Source: Selenomonas sp.
GTDB taxonomy: Bacteria; Bacillota; Negativicutes; Selenomonadales; Selenomonadaceae
NCBI RefSeq assembly: GCF_022771645.1
Contig: NZ_JALFCU010000085.1
Coordinates: forward strand, 5,683 to 69,682
Reading direction: 5' to 3'
Length of the DNA: 64,000 nt
Each line of letters begins with the position of its first letter. Position 1 is the stretch's first letter. This document shows, in pieces, positions 16,312-26,000 of this stretch. A program made the position numbers and the translations under genes. Under the pieces are notes generated by a model that worked only from the letters and a program-made list of their open reading frames with translations, made no database searches and was not told the origin of the DNA.

Positions 16312-17097
16312 ATGATGGATGACAAGGATTGGGCAGAGTTCAAGAAGAAGCTCAAGGCGAAGACGGAAATCGATCTTGACCTTTACAAAGAGCCGCAGAT
16401 GAAGCGGCGCATCGGCAACCTCGTGACGCGCGGCAAGTTCCCGGGATACACGGCGTATTTTGATCACGTCGCGCAGGACAAAGATGATTTCGCGGCGTTC
16501 ATCGAGTATCTGACGATCAACGTGTCGGAGTTCTTCCGCACGCCGGAAAAATTCGGCAAGCTCGAGACGGACGTCATCCCCGACCTCTTGAAGCGTTCGC
16601 CGCACCTCAACATCTGGAGCGCGGGCTGCTCGATCGGCGCGGAGCCGTATTCGCTCTCCATCATCCTCAAGGAGCTCACTCCAGGCGTGAAGCACCGCAT
16701 CCTCGCGTCCGACCTCGACATCGAGATCCTCGCGAAGGCGAAGGCCGGCGTCTACAACGAGAATGAGCTCAAGAGCATGAAGCCGGAGCGCCGCGCGCGT
16801 TATTTCGACCGCGTCGAGGGCGGGAAGTTCGCCGTGAAGGACGAGATCAAGAAGGTCATCGAGTTCAAGCGCCACAACCTCTTGAAAGACCCGTTCGAGT
16901 CGGGCTTCGACCTCATCCTCTGCCGCAACGTCGTCATTTATTTCACGGAGGAAGCGAAAGACCAGCTCTATGCGAATTTCTTCAAGGCGCTGAAGCCGGG
17001 CGGCATCCTGTTCGTCGGCGCGACGGAAGCGATCCTGAACTTCCGCAAGCTCGGCTACACGAGCTTCCAGCCGTTCTTCTACCAGAAGCCGTTGTGA
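16312..17097 (+). CDS. cheR: CheR-type chemoreceptor glutamate methyltransferase
   Basis: This 261-residue protein has an N-terminal helical CheR domain (MKRRIGNLVTRGKFPGY, then LTINVSEFFRTPEKF) followed by a SAM-binding methyltransferase domain with NIWSAGCSIGAEPYSLSIIL and DLILCRNVVIYFTEEAKDQL. It methylates glutamates on chemoreceptors for adaptation, which fits the motility genes elsewhere in the window. GGGAGG precedes ATG 16312; ATG 16315 is also possible. No other che genes are adjacent. Confidence 0.94.
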   Translation: MMDDKDWAEFKKKLKAKTEIDLDLYKEPQMKRRIGNLVTRGKFPGYTAYFDHVAQDKDDFAAFIEYLTINVSEFFRTPEKFGKLETDVIPDLLKRSPHLNIWSAGCSIGAEPYSLSIILKELTPGVKHRILASDLDIEILAKAKAGVYNENELKSMKPERRARYFDRVEGGKFAVKDEIKKVIEFKRHNLLKDPFESGFDLILCRNVVIYFTEEAKDQLYANFFKALKPGGILFVGATEAILNFRKLGYTSFQPFFYQKPL

Positions 17098-17134
17098 TTT
17101 TTCTGTATCATCCGGATATCGAGGAGTTTTGCTG

Positions 17135-18112
17135 ATGTTTGCGAATGCTGAAATCGAAACGATGCCGCGTGAGCAGCTGGCAGAGCTCCAACTCGAGCGG
17201 CTGAAGAAAGCCGTGCGGTGGGCGGCGGAAAAGAGCCCGTTCTATCAGCAGAAATTCACGGCGGCGGGCGTGGGACCGGATGACATCAAGACGCTTGCGG
17301 ACATCCGAAAACTCCCGTTCCTCACGTCAATCGAGCTCCGCCAGGTGTCGCCGATGGACCGCCTGACGATGCCGATGAGCAGCGTGCTGCGCGTGAGCTA
17401 CATGAAGCAGGTCAGCGGCGAGGTGCTGCACCTCTACAGCAACGGCGACATCGCGCACAACGTCGAGATGATGGCGCGCGCGCTCGTCGCGGGCGGCGTG
17501 ACGAAGGCGCAGACGGTCGGCGTGCAGGGCGACATGGCGGACAGCCGTCTCCAGGATGTCCAGTACGCGCTCGAGTTCCTCGGCGCGACGGCCGTGCCGC
17601 TCGGCACGGACTACCGCAGCTGGCTGCGCCTCGTCGAGCTCGTGAGCCTCGACGCCGTCGTCAGCACGCCGCAGCTCATCATGCAGCTCATCATCCAGAT
17701 GCAGGCGGCGGGCAAGGAGCTCGCGGACACGACAATCAAGCGGTTCTTCTGCCTGAACGAGACGGGTCTCATGAACCTCCTGCAGCGCCATGTCGTCGAG
17801 CGCGCGCATGCGAGCCTGTTCGATTTTTACGCCGCGCCTGAGGTCGGCACGGCCGGCATCTTGTTCCAATGCGAGGCGCAGCAGGGGCAGCACGTGCAGG
17901 AAGACCTCTGGTATCCGGAGATCGTCGCGTTCGGCGGGAACGACCCTGTCGAGGGCGACAACTCCATGGGCGAGCTTGTCTTGACGTCGCTTTGCGCCGA
18001 GGCGCTGCCGCTGTTCCGCTTCCGCACGGGGCAGGCCGTGAGCCTCAGGCGCGAGCCGTGCAGCTGCGGCCGCACGTTCGTGCGCGTCTCGACACCGTTC
18101 ACACCGATGTAA
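17135..18112 (+). CDS. PaaK-like adenylate-forming protein, short and probably inactive
   Basis: This 325-residue protein resembles phenylacetate-CoA ligases: the N-terminus LERLKKAVRWAAEKSPFYQQKF and the C-terminal PLFRFRTG...CSCGRTF are characteristic. It is ~100 residues shorter than usual and lacks the C-terminal lid domain. The Ser/Thr/Gly-rich nucleotide loop is not recognisable (QVSGEVLHLYSN is found there), and the usual RTGD reads RTGQ, losing the Asp that holds the AMP ribose. An enzyme is therefore doubtful; a binding or regulatory role is possible. ATG 17135 is chosen for its spacing from GAGGAG. It lies between cheR and sbcD. Confidence 0.75.
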   Translation: MFANAEIETMPREQLAELQLERLKKAVRWAAEKSPFYQQKFTAAGVGPDDIKTLADIRKLPFLTSIELRQVSPMDRLTMPMSSVLRVSYMKQVSGEVLHLYSNGDIAHNVEMMARALVAGGVTKAQTVGVQGDMADSRLQDVQYALEFLGATAVPLGTDYRSWLRLVELVSLDAVVSTPQLIMQLIIQMQAAGKELADTTIKRFFCLNETGLMNLLQRHVVERAHASLFDFYAAPEVGTAGILFQCEAQQGQHVQEDLWYPEIVAFGGNDPVEGDNSMGELVLTSLCAEALPLFRFRTGQAVSLRREPCSCGRTFVRVSTPFTPM

Positions 18113-18155
18113 TCCGAATTTCATACATGATATGCCATCGGCAGGGAGGATTCAT

Positions 18156-19319
18156 ATGCGTTTTCTTCACACCGCCGACTGGCATCTGGGCAAGCTCTTC
18201 GGACAGCGCTATCAGACAGAGGATCAGCGTTATGTGCTCGGGGAGCTTCTTTCGCTTGCGAAAGACGAGTGCGTGGATGCCGTCGTCATCGCGGGGGATA
18301 TCTTCGACCGCAGCGTGCCGCCGGCGGAGGCCGTCGACCTCATGAGCGAGGTGCTGGCGCGCTTCGCGGAGCTGCGGCTGCCCGTGCTCTACATCGCAGG
18401 CAACCACGACAGCGCGAGCCGCATCGACTTCGGCCGCACGGTGCTCGCGAAGAGCCGCGTCTACCTCGCCGGCCATGTGCGGCAGGGCGCGGCGCCCGTC
18501 GTGCTCGAGGACGCGGACGGGCCGGTCTATGTGTCGCTCCTGCCGTTTGCCTCGCCGCTCGAGGTGCGCGAGGCGTTCGGCGTGGAAAGCGCCTTGACGT
18601 ATGACGAGGCGATGGCGCTCGTCGTCGCGGACGCGCGCGCGCAGATTCCTGGGGGTGCGCGTTCCATCGCCGTCGCGCACGCGTTCCTCGCGGGCGGCGT
18701 GAGCTCGGAGTCGGAGCGGCCGCTCTCGGTCGGCGGCACGGATCAGGTGCGGCCGGCGCATTTCACGGCGTACAATTATACGGCGCTCGGCCACCTGCAC
18801 GGCCCGCAGCGCGCAGGCGCGGAGACCATCCGCTATTCCGGCTCGCTGCTGAAATATTCGTTCGACGAGGCGGCGCAACGGAAAGGCGTCATCATCGTCG
18901 ACATGGACAAGGACGGCGGCGTCAGCCAAAAATTTGTCCCCTTGACGCCGCGTCATGATGTGCGCATCGTCACAGGCATGATGTCAGAACTCATGAGCGA
19001 CGGCTTCGATCCGCTGCCGCATGACGATTACGTCCGCGTCGATCTCTTGGACACGGATACGATTCTCAATGCCTACGAAAAGCTGCAGGCCGTCTACCCG
19101 AACCTCTTCACGCTCACGCGGCCGAACTGGCGGCCGAAGGACGCAGACGCGCTCGCCGTGCAGTCGCATGAGGAGCAGAAAAAGAAATCGGACGTGACGC
19201 TGTTTTGCGAGTTTTTCTCGGACAACACCGAGCAGCACGAACAGCTCACGGACGAGCAGCGGCAGGTCGTCATCGACTGCTTTGACGAGATGGAGCGCGA
19301 GAGGAGGGAGCAGGCGTGA
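18156..19319 (+). CDS. sbcD: Exonuclease SbcCD subunit D (Mre11 homologue)
   Basis: This 387-residue calcineurin-like nuclease has metal motifs FLHTADWHLGK, VVIAGDIFDRS, YIAGNHDSASR and the late GHLHGPQ. With SbcC it forms an Mre11-Rad50 type complex that cuts hairpins and processes DNA ends. GGGAGGA precedes ATG 18156. Its stop overlaps the GTG start of sbcC, so the pair is coupled. Confidence 0.96.
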   Translation: MRFLHTADWHLGKLFGQRYQTEDQRYVLGELLSLAKDECVDAVVIAGDIFDRSVPPAEAVDLMSEVLARFAELRLPVLYIAGNHDSASRIDFGRTVLAKSRVYLAGHVRQGAAPVVLEDADGPVYVSLLPFASPLEVREAFGVESALTYDEAMALVVADARAQIPGGARSIAVAHAFLAGGVSSESERPLSVGGTDQVRPAHFTAYNYTALGHLHGPQRAGAETIRYSGSLLKYSFDEAAQRKGVIIVDMDKDGGVSQKFVPLTPRHDVRIVTGMMSELMSDGFDPLPHDDYVRVDLLDTDTILNAYEKLQAVYPNLFTLTRPNWRPKDADALAVQSHEEQKKKSDVTLFCEFFSDNTEQHEQLTDEQRQVVIDCFDEMERERREQA

Positions 19320-21922
19320 AACTGCACAAGCTGGTGCTGCAGGCGTTCGGCCCGTACACGGAGCGCGTCGTGCTCGATTTCGATGCCGGGCTCGCGGGCA
19401 GCACGATGTTCCTGATCCACGGCAAGACGGGCGCGGGCAAGACGACGATCCTCGACGGTCTCGCGTTCGCGCTCTATGGCGAGGCGAGCGGCTCGGCGCG
19501 TTCGGGCGCGATGCTGCGTTCCGATTTCGTCGACAAGAAGAGCAAGACGGAGGTCGAGCTCGAATTTTCTTTGGGCTCGACGCGCTACCGCGTCCGCCGC
19601 ACGCCGACGTACACGGTCGAAGGCAACAAGACGGCGCGGCAGGCGACGGCGGCGCTCTATGAGATCGCGGACGTCGGGGAACATCTCGTCGCGGGCAAAC
19701 CGAACGACGTCACGAGCCGCATCGTGGCGCTGACGGGATTTGATGCGAAGGAATTCCGCCAGGTCGTGCTGCTGCCGCAAGGCGAGTTCCGCACATTCCT
19801 GCTCGCGAAGTCGAACGAGCGCAGCAAGCTCATGACAACGCTATTCGACACGGGGAAATACGGCGTGCTCGAGGCGAAGCTCAAAGAGCGTCGCGACGCC
19901 ATCCGCACGGCAAACGAAGAGAACCGCCGCGAGCAGGAGCGGCTGCTCGGCGAAGCGAGCGCAGACAACGCTGCGGCGTTGCAAAAACAGGCGGAGGATG
20001 AGGCGGCAGGGCTCGCGGCGAAGCGCGCAGCCGTCGAATCGGCGGGCGCGCAGCACACGGCGGCGCAGCAGGCGCTCGCGGACGGCACGGCGCTCGCGGG
20101 CTGGTTCGACAAGCTCAGAGAGGCCGAGGCCGCGCAGGCCGCCGACGCGCAGAAGCAGGAAAAGGTCGAGGCATACCGCCAGCAACTCGACCGCGCGAAA
20201 CGCGCCGTTCTGCTCATGGACAAGGCAAAGCACGCGCAGCAAGCGCAGGCGAACGCGAAGGAGAGCGCGCAGCGGGCGAAAGAATTGGAGACTGCACGTC
20301 AAACGGCAGAAGCGAAGGCAAAGCAAGCGGAAGCGGCGTTCACGGCCGAAGAAGCGAAGCGTCCGCAGCGCGAAGCATCACGCCAGCGTGCGCAATCGCT
20401 CGCCGAGGCGCAGAAGACGATTCACGCGATCGTCGTGCTGCGCGATCAGGCGGCCGCCGTCGGGCGGGCGGCGAAAAACGCGGCAGCGCAGAACACGCAA
20501 GCGACAGCGGCCGCCGCGGCAGCGAAGAAAACCGTCGACCGCCTGCATTTCCTCGAGCGAGCAGGCAAGGCGTTCTCGCTCGCGCAAGGCCTCGTCGATG
20601 GCATGCCGTGCCCCGTCTGCGGTGCGACGGAGCATCCGCATCCTGCGGAGACGGAAGAGCTCGTGCCGACGGATGCGGAAATACAGAAAGCGGAGTCTGC
20701 GCTCGCACGCGCGGAAAAAGCGCAGGCCGCCGCGCAGGCCGCAGAGGCGCAGCGCAAAGCGGAGGCCGCCGCGCTGACCGGCAAGCTCGCGGCAGCGCGC
20801 GAACACCTCCCCGAAGGGCTTGCGGAAGACGAAACGGCGGCCGCCGCATCAGCGCGCGAAGCGGCTGTCGGCGCGCAGCAGCTCGAACAAGCGTACGAGC
20901 AGGCGCGGAAAGCGCACGAGACGGCGCAGGCCGCGCTCTCCGCGGCGCGCGCGAACGCGGAAAGCAGCAAGGCGTATGCTGAGGCGCAACAAGCGGAGCA
21001 GGAACAGGCGACGCGCATCTTTGGTGAAGGCTGCATCGCGGCGGGCTTTCCGGATCTCGCCGCCTTCCTCGCGGCCATCGAGGGCCGGTGGCGCGAGCCC
21101 GCGTTCTTAACGCAGGTCGAGCAGCACATTCGCGAGTTCGAGGACCAGAAGCTCCAGCATGCGACGCAGCGCCAGGAAGCGGAATTGCAGACGAAGGGCA
21201 AGACGCGTCCTGACCTCGCAGCGCTCCAAGCGGCGGCACAGGCGGCTGGCGCCGCTTGGAAGCAGGCCGTCGAGACGGCGAACGCCGCCGAGCTCCGCCT
21301 CGCACAGGAAAAGAAACAGATCGAGCAACTCGCGAAATTGCAGAAAGCAGAGGCCGCACTTGCGGAAAAGGCGCGCGTCATCGGGCATCTTGCGCAGGTT
21401 GCGTGCGCCGAGCATCCGTACCGCGTCCATTTCCAGACGTACATCCAGAAATCGATTTTCGACGATGTCATGGCGGCGGCGAACGAACGCCTCCGCATCA
21501 TGAGCAGCGGGCGTTACGAGCTCCAAAATGGCAAGGAAGCGAACGGCCATGCGTTCGAAGGCCTCGCCATCGCCGTCTTTGACGCGTACACGGGCAAGAA
21601 GCGCGAGACGTCATCGCTCTCCGGCGGCGAGTCGTTCCTCGCGTCGCTCGCGCTCGCGCTTGGCCTCGCTGACACGGTCACGCGCTACTCCGAGGGCATC
21701 CGCCTCGACACGATGTTCATCGATGAGGGCTTCGGCTCGCTCGACGAGGAGACGCTCGACACGGCGCTCAAGGCGCTCATGAAGCTGCAGGAAGGCGGCC
21801 GCGTCATCGGCATCATCTCGCACGTCAAGGAGCTCGCCGAGTGCATCGGCGACCGCATCGAGGTCGTGAAGACGACGAAAGGCAGCACGGCGCACTTCGC
21901 GCATGGCACGCTCGCGGAGTGA
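19316..21922 (+). CDS. sbcC: Exonuclease SbcCD subunit C (Rad50 homologue)
   Basis: This 868-residue SMC-like ATPase has Walker A HGKTGAGKTTILDGLAFALY near the N-terminus, two long Ala/Glu/Gln/Lys-rich coiled coils, a zinc hook CPVCGATEHPHP near residue 432, and the C-terminal ABC signature LSGGESFLASLALALG with Walker B MFIDEGFGSLDE. The start is GTG, overlapping the sbcD stop. It supplies ATP-driven DNA tethering for the SbcD nuclease. Confidence 0.96.
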   Translation: MKLHKLVLQAFGPYTERVVLDFDAGLAGSTMFLIHGKTGAGKTTILDGLAFALYGEASGSARSGAMLRSDFVDKKSKTEVELEFSLGSTRYRVRRTPTYTVEGNKTARQATAALYEIADVGEHLVAGKPNDVTSRIVALTGFDAKEFRQVVLLPQGEFRTFLLAKSNERSKLMTTLFDTGKYGVLEAKLKERRDAIRTANEENRREQERLLGEASADNAAALQKQAEDEAAGLAAKRAAVESAGAQHTAAQQALADGTALAGWFDKLREAEAAQAADAQKQEKVEAYRQQLDRAKRAVLLMDKAKHAQQAQANAKESAQRAKELETARQTAEAKAKQAEAAFTAEEAKRPQREASRQRAQSLAEAQKTIHAIVVLRDQAAAVGRAAKNAAAQNTQATAAAAAAKKTVDRLHFLERAGKAFSLAQGLVDGMPCPVCGATEHPHPAETEELVPTDAEIQKAESALARAEKAQAAAQAAEAQRKAEAAALTGKLAAAREHLPEGLAEDETAAAASAREAAVGAQQLEQAYEQARKAHETAQAALSAARANAESSKAYAEAQQAEQEQATRIFGEGCIAAGFPDLAAFLAAIEGRWREPAFLTQVEQHIREFEDQKLQHATQRQEAELQTKGKTRPDLAALQAAAQAAGAAWKQAVETANAAELRLAQEKKQIEQLAKLQKAEAALAEKARVIGHLAQVACAEHPYRVHFQTYIQKSIFDDVMAAANERLRIMSSGRYELQNGKEANGHAFEGLAIAVFDAYTGKKRETSSLSGGESFLASLALALGLADTVTRYSEGIRLDTMFIDEGFGSLDEETLDTALKALMKLQEGGRVIGIISHVKELAECIGDRIEVVKTTKGSTAHFAHGTLAE

Positions 21923-21984
21923 CGGTTGCAGCGGCCGCGTTCCAAGCGGATGACAGGTTTTTGTGTTGAAAGAAGGAAAAAACG

Positions 21985-22995
21985 ATGGACATCGATTACC
22001 ATTTTTGCACGACGTACGTGCTCGCCCGCTGGGCGGATTTCGGCAGCGCGAATGCAAAGATCATCGCCACGAGCGCCCAGCTCGTCGATGACAACATGGA
22101 TGACAATCCGTTCTCGGACAAGGCGGAAGAGAAAGCCATCGCGCAGGGCATCAACATCCGGTACTCTGCGCAGCATATCTGGAACAACATTACGGGCAAG
22201 GGGAACATGGAGGTCTGGATCCCGTTCCATTTTCTGCCGGGCCTCCAGGGCAAGACGACGGACGAGCAGCTCGTCTGCCGGAAGCACAGCGAGCTTTCGC
22301 AGGCGCTTGGCGAGCGGCTGCTCGAGACGACGCTCGACAACGGGCAGTTCGGCTTCCGGCTCGGCGTCGGCCTCCACGTCCTCGCCGACACGTGGGCGCA
22401 TCAGGGCTTCGCCGGCATCAATGCGTCCATCAATCGCGTGCAGAACCTGATTTTCAATGCGTCTGGCGAATCCATCGAAAAGATGCTGAAGGATTTCATT
22501 GACAGCCATCAATTTGTCGCGGATTTCATCAACAACATGAATCCTCTCGGCCATGTCACGGCCATGCATTGCCCCGACCAGCCGTATCTCTGGTGGAAGA
22601 CGAAATACTTGTTTGCGGACGGGCGGAAAAATTGGGAAGAATTCCTCGAAGCGTCGGAAGAAATCTTCCGCATCCTCCAGCAGGTCAGCTGCGTGCCGGT
22701 GACAGGGCTCACGGAGGAGCAGAAGGATATGTTGACGACGTGTTTCCGTGAGATCCAGGACGACGATTTCGACGTGCGCTACCAGGAATGGATTCGCCGC
22801 ATCCACGAAAATGACTTCGACATCCCGAATTTCGATGAAAATGACCGGACGGTGGAATACAGCATGGGAACGATCCTAGGCGACCCGGATTTCCGCAAGT
22901 CGTTCTACGAGGAAATCAACGACCATTTTTACTGGGTCCGGGACCGGCTGCGGGCGCACGGCCTCGACATGCTGAAGCAGGAAGCCGTGTATTGA
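21985..22995 (+). CDS. DUF6765 family protein, possible metal-dependent hydrolase
   Basis: This 336-residue protein starts MDIDYHFCTTYVLARWADFG, a start I associate with DUF6765. It contains GLHVLADTWAHQGFAG, an HxxxDxxxH arrangement like metal-ligand motifs of zinc phospholipase C/P1 nuclease folds, and more acidic and His residues near the N-terminus (D2, D4, H6). No signal peptide or membrane segment is seen, so it is probably cytoplasmic. It sits 62 bp after sbcC and 19 bp before addB on the same strand, inside a DNA-end-processing block. The function is unknown; the fold comparison is inference. Confidence 0.7.
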   Translation: MDIDYHFCTTYVLARWADFGSANAKIIATSAQLVDDNMDDNPFSDKAEEKAIAQGINIRYSAQHIWNNITGKGNMEVWIPFHFLPGLQGKTTDEQLVCRKHSELSQALGERLLETTLDNGQFGFRLGVGLHVLADTWAHQGFAGINASINRVQNLIFNASGESIEKMLKDFIDSHQFVADFINNMNPLGHVTAMHCPDQPYLWWKTKYLFADGRKNWEEFLEASEEIFRILQQVSCVPVTGLTEEQKDMLTTCFREIQDDDFDVRYQEWIRRIHENDFDIPNFDENDRTVEYSMGTILGDPDFRKSFYEEINDHFYWVRDRLRAHGLDMLKQEAVY

Positions 22996-23014
22996 TGTTC
23001 TGAGGAGAATGGAT

Positions 23015-26000
23015 ATGCCAGGAACGCTGAGATTCATCGCGGGGCGCGCGGGAGCAGGGAAGACGGCGCTGTGCGAGCGGGAAATCGCAGAGGAGATCGC
23101 GCGCGCGCCCATCGGGCCTGCGTGCGTGCTGCTGCTGCCGGAGCAGATGACGTACTGCGTCGAGCGCGAGCTCGCGGCGCGGCTCGCGGGGACGGGATTT
23201 GTGCGCGCGTATGTGTTCGGCTTCCGCCGCTTCGCGCGGCAGGTGCTCCTCGGCACGGGCGGCCTCCTCAGGCCGCGCATCAGCGAGGTCGGGCGGCGGC
23301 TTTTGCTGCGCCGCATCCTCACGAAAGAGGGCAAGGGCCTCGCGTTCTTCCATCGCGCGGCCGGGCAGCGCGGCTTCGGCGCGACGCTCTCCGAGACGAT
23401 CAAGGAACTGAAAAATTATGAGCTCACGCCGGAAAAGCTGCGCAAGGCGGCCGATGATTTTGCCGCGACGGAGGACGCGCTCGCGGACAAGCTCAAAGAC
23501 CTCGCGCTGCTCGCCGAGCAGTTCGATGCGGCGATGGCCGGGCGCTACGATGATGCGGAAGACATGATGAACCTCCTCATCGAGCGCTTGCCGTCATCGC
23601 AATTCATCAAGGGCGCGAAAATCTGGGTCGACGGATTCATCTTCTTCAACCCGCAGGAACAGCAGGTGCTCGCGGGGCTTTTGGCGGCGGGTTGCGACGT
23701 GACGGTGACGCTGCCGCTCGCGCCGCGCCTCGCGGATGCGGAAAATCATGCGACGGGGCTGTTCAACCGTTCGTACCGCACGATGGACGAGCTCGCGAAG
23801 GTTGCGAAGCGCGCCGGCGTGACAGCCGTGAACATCGAATCCATCGTGCCGCCGGAAGAGGCATCTGCCGGCCGTTTCCATGCGCCTGCGCTCGCCGCCA
23901 TCGAGCACGGGCTATTCCGTGCGCCCATCATGCCGCAGGATGGCTCTGGCGCGGGCGTGCAGATCGTCGAGGCGGCGAACCGCCGCATCGAGGTCGAGGC
24001 CGTCGCGGCGGACATCCTGCGGCTCGTGCGCGAGGAGGGCCTCCGCTGGCGCGACATCGGCGTGCTCGTGCGCGACGAGGCATCGTATCAGGAGCTCCTG
24101 CGCCTCGTGTTCCACGACCACGCCATCCCGATGTTCGTCGACGGCAAGCGGCAGGCCGTGCACCACCCGCTCGCCGAGCTCGTGCGCTCGGCGCTCGAGG
24201 CCGTGCGCGGCTGGCGCTACGAGCCCGTCATCCGCACGCTGCGCACGGGCTTTTTCCCCGTCACGCGCGACGAGATCGACAAGCTCGAGAACTACGTGCT
24301 GCAGTTCGGCGTGCGCGGCGCGGGGCGCTGGACGATGGCCGACCCGTGGCCTTGGTTCGAGCATCGCTCCATCGACGAGGAAGAGCAGGCGACGGAAAAA
24401 GACGCGGCGATGCTCGCGGCCATCGACGACATCCGCCGCCGTGCCGCGCAGCCGCTTGCGGGGTTTGCCGAGCAGCTGAAGCAGGGAAAGACCGTGCGCG
24501 CGTACGCGAAGGCGATTTACGACCTGCTCGAGCGCCTCGACGTGCCGGCGACGCTCGTGCAGTGGTCGGAGGCCAGCGAAAATCGTCAGCAGCAGGATGA
24601 GCACCTCGCGACGGCGGCCGAGCACCGCCAGATCTGGGACGACATGATCGGCCTTCTCGACCAGCTCGTCGAGGTCGGCGGCGACGAGCCGATGAGCCGA
24701 AAGGATTTCGAAGCCGTCCTCTCCGACGGCCTCGACGCGCTCGCGATGAAGCTCATCCCTCCGGGCCTCGATGAGGTGACGGTCGCCGCGTTCGACCAGA
24801 ACAGCCTCATGAACACGCGCGCCATCTACATCGTCGGCGCGCAGGAAGGCGTCATGCCGCGCCGCAGCCGCGAGAAAGGGCTGTTCTCCGATGCCGACCG
24901 CCAGCATCTCTCCGATGCGGGCTACGACATCGCCTCGGGCGGCCGCGACGGCACGCTCGCGGAAAAATTCTTGCTGTATCGCGGCTTCACGGAGGCGACG
25001 GACTGCCTCTGGGTGTCGTACGCGCTCGCGGACGACGAGGGGAAGGGCCTCGCGCCGTCGGCGTACATCGGCCGCCTGCGTCGCCTGCTGCCGGACGCGC
25101 CGTTCCTCTCGCTGCCGCTCGAGACGCTCGAGCCCGCTGCGGACGAGACGGCGACGGGGCTCAGCCATGAGGCACAGCTCCGCCTCGCGGACGGGCGGAA
25201 GGCCATCACGGGGCTTGCGGCGGCGCTGCGCGGCCTCCGGGAACGCGGCATGCTCGCGCCGTACTGGCGCGATGTCTACAACTGGGCGCAGGGTCAGGAA
25301 ACGCTTGCCGCGCCGCTCAATCTCGCGCTCGCGGGACTCTTTGCGAAACTGCGTGATGAGCAGCTGCCCGCGCCGCTCGCGCTCGCGCTCTTCGCGCCGA
25401 AGAAGCGGCTGACGGGCAGCGTCACGCGCTTCGAGTCGTTCCACGGCTGCCCGTTCCAGCATTTCGCGAGCTACGGCTTGCGCCTGAAGGAGCGCAAGGA
25501 GCGCGCGTTCGCGCAGCTCGATTTCGGCAACCTGTTGCATGGCTTCCTGCACAACTGCGGCGAGGCGCTGCACGCGGCCGGCCGCAGCTGGCGCGACGTC
25601 GGCGAGCAGGAGCGCGCGGAGCTCGTGCACGATATTCTGGGCGAGCTCGCGCCGCGCCTGCAGAATGAAATCCTGTTGAGCTCGAAGGCCTATGCGCATC
25701 TGCTCGAACGCATCGCGCGCACGGCAGATCACGCGCTGCTGCGCCTCATCGAGATGGACGCGGTCAGCACGTTCCATCCCGTGCTGTTCGAGCGGACATT
25801 TGGATACGGCTATGGCACGGGCGCAATGCCGCCGCTCGCGTACGACCTGCCGCAGGGCGTGCGCCTCGAAGTCACGGGCAAGATCGACCGCATCGACTTC
25901 GACGAGAGCGGGCGCTATTTCCTCGTCGTCGACTACAAGACAGGGCAGGCCGCGCTGAACATCTTGGACGTTTACTACGGCTTGCGGCTGCAGCTTTTGA

